Shown: positions 61,134 through 64,000 of the stretch, one piece after another
Numbering within the stretch: position 1 is the first letter of the stretch
Layout of the letters: the number at the start of each line of letters is the position of its first letter
NCBI GenBank assembly: GCA_038326165.1
Contig: JBBQJT010000002.1
Span: 1-64,000 of the forward strand
Direction of reading: 5' to 3'
Length of the DNA stretch: 64,000 nucleotides
DNA from: JAEUUM01 sp038326165
GTDB taxonomy: Bacteria > Bacteroidota > Bacteroidia > Chitinophagales > Saprospiraceae
Program-made: the position numbers and the translations under genes
Notes under the pieces: model-generated
Told to the model about the DNA's origin: nothing
Databases searched by the model: none
Seen by the model: the letters and a program-made list of their open reading frames with translations, nothing else

Positions 61134-62189
61134 TTAAGCTTTGATGTACAATGCCTCCCTAACTTTGATTGCAACTTTTTCAGCATTAGGCATATATTCA
61201 TCAACAAATACTGAGGAATATCCCAATGAGGTGTCCGCAGCATTTACACGTGCAACAGGAGCATCAAGATAGTCAAAAGCATATTTTTGAACCTCATAGG
61301 CAATTTCTGCACTCACCCCGTACATAGGCCAAGATTCATCAACCACCACGCAACGGTTGGTTTTTTTAACTGATTCAAGAATAGTATCAATATCTAGTGG
61401 ACGTATTGATCTTAGATCTATCACTTCAGCTGAAATTCCTTCGTTTGCCAACAGTTGAGCCGCCTCCAATGCCACCAAAACCATTTTATTATAAGTAACG
61501 ATGGTGACATCAGTACCCTTGCGTCTAATAGCACATTTACCTATTGGCACCAAATAGTTAATGTCATCTGTAAAATCATCACCGTCAGCTTCAACTTTCT
61601 TTCCTGCAAATGTGTAAATCCTTTTACCATCTTCAGTATATTCTAATTCTAAAGCATACATTTGCTCTGACTCCATAATACATATTGGATCTTCATCCCT
61701 AATGGCAGCCTTCATCAAACCTTTTGCTTCCATTGGATCAATACAAGAAATAACCTTCAAGCCAGGAACATTACCAAGCCAACTCTCAAAGGTTTGACTA
61801 TGTTGTTGTGCCAATTGACCTGCAGCTCCTGATGGGCCTCGAAACACGATTGGACATTTGAACTCACCAGCTGATTGAGTTAAGGTTTTGGCAGCATTGT
61901 TAACAATTTGATCAAAAGCTAGAACTGCAAAATTCCAAGTCATAAATTCAATAATTGGCTTTAAACCATTCATGGCTGCTCCAACACCTATACCTGCAAA
62001 ACCCAATTCCGCAATTGGTGTATCAATCACTCTTTTAGCTCCAAATTCTGCTAATAAGCCTTTACTAACTTTATAGGCACCGTCATATTCTGCTACTTCT
62101 TCCCCCATTAGAAATACTGTATCATCCTTGCGCATTTCCTCTGCCATAGCGTCTCTAAGGGTATCTCTTAATAACATTTTAACACTCAT
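61134..62189 (-). CDS. pdhB: Pyruvate dehydrogenase E1 component, beta subunit
   Basis: The 351-residue protein matches E1-beta subunits of thiamine-diphosphate 2-oxoacid dehydrogenases: FLMGEEVAEYDGAYKVSKGLL, VIDTPIAELGFAGIGVGAAMNGLKP, EFMTWNFAVLAFDQIVNNAAK, VFRGPSGAAGQLAQQHSQTFE and the C-terminal VEVIDLRSIRPLD-like text (here AEVIDLRSIRPLDIDT). Assignment to pyruvate rather than branched-chain acids follows overall likeness to PdhB. pdhA and the E2 gene are not adjacent; lpdA is at 50255. Confidence 0.92.
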   Translation of the reverse strand: MSVKMLLRDTLRDAMAEEMRKDDTVFLMGEEVAEYDGAYKVSKGLLAEFGAKRVIDTPIAELGFAGIGVGAAMNGLKPIIEFMTWNFAVLAFDQIVNNAAKTLTQSAGEFKCPIVFRGPSGAAGQLAQQHSQTFESWLGNVPGLKVISCIDPMEAKGLMKAAIRDEDPICIMESEQMYALELEYTEDGKRIYTFAGKKVEADGDDFTDDINYLVPIGKCAIRRKGTDVTIVTYNKMVLVALEAAQLLANEGISAEVIDLRSIRPLDIDTILESVKKTNRCVVVDESWPMYGVSAEIAYEVQKYAFDYLDAPVARVNAADTSLGYSSVFVDEYMPNAEKVAIKVREALYIKA

Positions 62190-62215
62190 AATTTACAGAA
62201 TTTGATATTGATTTA

Positions 62216-62223
62216 CAAAGTTA
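62216..62223 (-). promoter_or_regulatory. Candidate promoter of pdhB
   Basis: On the reverse strand this reads TAACTTTG, an exact TAnnTTTG match, 26 bases before the ATG. A TTTG at 62250-62247 lies 23 bases further upstream, inside the spacing reported for -33 elements in this phylum. It is the best two-part promoter I found. Confidence 0.5.
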
Positions 62224-62237
62224 AGCTGTAATGTGAA

Positions 62238-63593
62238 TTATTTAAGCAAAGTTTGTGCTAGATCATTAATTTGTATTCCGCCAAAACTTCCTGAAGACAT
62301 CATCAAAAGCACTGAATTCTCATAACTAAGGGTTGTCAAATAATCAATCAGTTCATGTTTTTCAGTAAAGACCTTAAGGTCTTGTCTTTGAAATCCATTT
62401 CGAATTGCGTTGGAATCCAATATTGGCATTCGTTTAGTTACAAGTGTATTTCTATCAAAAAATACAATGGCCTCCTCTGCTTTTCCAAAAGCTGATTGGT
62501 ATTCCTTCAAAAAGTCAGCATTGAGACTACTAAAGGTATGCAACTCATATATTGCAATCAATTTTCTTCCAAAAAAACGAGATTTGCAAGCCTTTATGGT
62601 ACTTTTTATTTTACTTGGAGAATGGGCAAAATCCAAAAACGCAATTCTGTCACTTGCTTGATAAATAATTTCTAACCTTCGTGCAGCCCCTTTAAAGCTA
62701 TCTAAGGAACTAAATATCAACTTTTCATTAACACCTAATTCTTTGCAGACTTGGACCGCCGCAGACAAATTCTCTAAATTGTGCATTCCGAAAATTTGAA
62801 TTGGGTAAGCCTTGGATTTTGAATCTCTGACGGAATAACTCCCATCACCGTTCATACGATACTTAATCGCTTCATAACCAAGCCAAACACCTTTTGAATG
62901 TTTTAAAATCTTTATTAGTTCTTCATCATTTTGATAATAGAAGCATTTGGTATCTGATTCAAAGGTATCTGTGTAATCTATAAATGCCTTGAGATATGAT
63001 TTATAAGTAGGAAAGACATTGATATGATCCCAAGCAATACCTGTAAGTATAGAAATATTTGGTTTATAATGGACGAATTTGGGACGCAAATCAATACTTG
63101 AGCTTAAATATTCATCTCCTTCAATGATAATGATTGATGCGTCGCTGATCCTAACCATTTTTTCAAATCCATCTACTTGACTACCCACTAAATAATCGAA
63201 ATTGATTTTTGCACTTTTTAGTATGTGCATGATCATAGCGGTCGTACTTGTTTTTCCGTGACTCCCTGCTATCACGACACGCGTCTTGTCAATTGATTTG
63301 TTAGCAACAAATTCAGGAAAGCTCATGACCTTTAAGCCCATTTCGTTGGCCTTCAGAAGTTCAGTGTTGTCTTTCCTTGCATGCATTCCGAGAATTATTA
63401 GGTCAATTTGATTGTTTATTTTCTCGGGAAACCATCCCAATTCTTCTGGGTGCAACTTGTATTTTTTTAACCTAGTAGCGCTTGGATTGCGAATATCATC
63501 ATCGCTTCCAGTTATTTTATGCCCCAAGGCTTGTAGATCTATCGCCAAATTGTGCATTATAGCTCCACCAATTGCAATTAAGTGTATGTACAT
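62238..63593 (-). CDS. mpl: UDP-N-acetylmuramate:L-alanyl-gamma-D-glutamyl-meso-diaminopimelate ligase Mpl
   Basis: The 451-residue Mur-ligase-family enzyme recycles cell-wall tripeptide by joining it to UDP-MurNAc. It begins IHLIAIGGAIMHNLAIDLQ and has GSDDDIRNPSATRL, the ATP-binding AGSHGKTSTTAMIM, and the central-domain IIIEGDEYLSSSIDLRPKFVHY, ILTGIAWDHINVFP, and FAHSPSKIKSTI near the C-terminus, all typical of Mpl rather than MurC. It is upstream of pdhB with a 48-base gap that contains the pdhB promoter. Confidence 0.93.
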   Translation of the reverse strand: MYIHLIAIGGAIMHNLAIDLQALGHKITGSDDDIRNPSATRLKKYKLHPEELGWFPEKINNQIDLIILGMHARKDNTELLKANEMGLKVMSFPEFVANKSIDKTRVVIAGSHGKTSTTAMIMHILKSAKINFDYLVGSQVDGFEKMVRISDASIIIIEGDEYLSSSIDLRPKFVHYKPNISILTGIAWDHINVFPTYKSYLKAFIDYTDTFESDTKCFYYQNDEELIKILKHSKGVWLGYEAIKYRMNGDGSYSVRDSKSKAYPIQIFGMHNLENLSAAVQVCKELGVNEKLIFSSLDSFKGAARRLEIIYQASDRIAFLDFAHSPSKIKSTIKACKSRFFGRKLIAIYELHTFSSLNADFLKEYQSAFGKAEEAIVFFDRNTLVTKRMPILDSNAIRNGFQRQDLKVFTEKHELIDYLTTLSYENSVLLMMSSGSFGGIQINDLAQTLLK

Positions 63594-63702
63594 TTATAGG
63601 TTTTCTGAAAAGTTGATCGTAATTTTGCGTAAAATTGCGATTTGATTGTGACATGTAATAATGTTATCTTGCATATCGTTAATAAATAAAATAATAAACT
63701 CA

Positions 63703-63825
63703 ATGAAAAGATCAAATTTAAATCGATTCTTAGTATGCTTAATTGCCTTGGCAGTAATGGTTGGCGTAAGCTCATGTAACCGAGGTTCAGGTTGTCCAGA
63801 TAATTTCTCGATAGAAGGAGAATAG
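63703..63825 (+). CDS. Small (40-residue) lipoprotein with GSGCP motif
   Basis: An ATG at 63703 opens a 40-codon frame: a basic N-terminus (MKRSNLNRF), a hydrophobic run (CLIALAVMVGVSSC) with a lipobox-like VSSC, and a short mature tail NRGSGCPDNFSIEGE. The frame is too short for default gene callers but the signal-peptide pattern is convincing. The tail holds one additional Cys in GSGCP, so the mature peptide would keep a free thiol after lipidation. It sits 26 bases upstream of the bacillithiol-type redoxin ytxJ, suggesting co-transcription and a possible redox link. Confidence 0.72.
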   Translation: MKRSNLNRFLVCLIALAVMVGVSSCNRGSGCPDNFSIEGE

Positions 63826-63851
63826 TCAGACAATCCTTTAAAGTTTTTTAT

Positions 63852-64000
63852 ATGGAATGGAATGAAATCAAGGACATAACATCTTTAGATGCTATAATGC
63901 TTAGTGCCAAAAAACCTATATTGTTTTTTAAGCACAGCAATAGCTGTGACATCAGTCTGATGGCTAAACTCAGGCTTGAATCTGAAGATTCTTTAACAGA
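63852..64000 (+). CDS. ytxJ: Bacillithiol-system redoxin YtxJ (partial, C-terminus outside window)
   Basis: The 49 codons seen (MEWNEIKDITSLDAI, then KKPILFFKHSNSCDISLMA) match YtxJ/DUF2847 proteins, whose active site reads FKHSxxCxIS; the single Cys here is Cys32. These monothiol thioredoxin-fold proteins are assigned to reduction of bacillithiol mixed disulfides. The remainder lies beyond the edge. It is preceded by the 40-residue GSGCP lipoprotein. Confidence 0.85.
   Translation, partial: MEWNEIKDITSLDAIMLSAKKPILFFKHSNSCDISLMAKLRLESEDSLT

Overview
The window is a gap-poor stretch of bacterial chromosome from a member of the Bacteroidota. The repeat and sorting-domain style suggests the Saprospiraceae/Chitinophagales side, but that placement is inference. 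The evidence seen is: three proteins with type A C-terminal domains and one with a gliding-motility-type domain for the type IX secretion system (T9SS); TonB receptors with carboxypeptidase-like N-terminal domains; a DUF4296 lipoprotein; a YtxJ-type bacillithiol redoxin; no convincing Shine-Dalgarno sequences; and many TAnnTTTG boxes, the -7 promoter element typical of this phylum. The DNA is visibly AT-rich throughout. I saw no rRNA, tRNA, CRISPR array, insertion sequence or prophage. No gene-free gap exceeds 300 bases; the largest are 39601-39881 and 11462-11653.

Layout. 1-1037: 5' part of a secreted lamin-tail/Calx-beta protein. 1098-2866: queuosine-precursor transporter and a CtlX-type hydrolase. 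2971-6085: overlapping run hscA, lipid kinase, SUI1 factor. 6088-8125: ZIP transporter, PAP2 phosphatase, methyltransferase. 8222-11461: glmM, cysteine desulfurase, dapB. 11654-20146: a 2830-residue secreted repeat protein. 20273-22197: lipoprotein, acetyltransferase, conserved protein. 22242-26109: AAA+ ATPase, ffh, OmpA lipoprotein. 26167-29372: mutS and a TerB-like protein. 29379-36344: secreted M1 peptidase, TonB receptor and a hydrolase-fold protein lacking its nucleophile. 36401-39600: rimM, lipoprotein, mnmA, Crp-type regulator. 39882-43301: secreted thioredoxin-adhesin fusion. 43394-47997: ABC-F ATPase, PhoR/PhoB-like two-component system, DUF4296 lipoprotein, SixA phosphatase. 48073-51652: SWIM protein, rlmH, lpdA. 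51663-56374: unknown protein, SCP2, hemE, HNH-AP2 protein, ribD, thioredoxin-like protein. 56375-61128: HerA-like ATPase, unknown membrane protein, second TonB receptor. 61134-64000: pdhB, mpl, a 40-residue lipoprotein and the start of ytxJ.

The window mixes two kinds of content. Most genes are housekeeping: tRNA and rRNA modification, Fe-S and sulfur transfer, cell wall (glmM, dapB, mpl), central metabolism (lpdA, pdhB), repair and protein export. Set among them are cell-surface genes exported through T9SS or seated in the outer membrane. The most unusual are the 2830-residue protein, with eleven cysteine-bearing repeats, seven successive spacings of which are exactly 246 bp; the 1139-residue thioredoxin-adhesin fusion, which shares a second repeat family with it; the pseudo-hydrolase downstream of a TonB receptor; an HNH-AP2 protein that seems to have lost a catalytic histidine; and a tiny GSGCP lipoprotein beside ytxJ. 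I found no undescribed multi-gene defence or mobile system.
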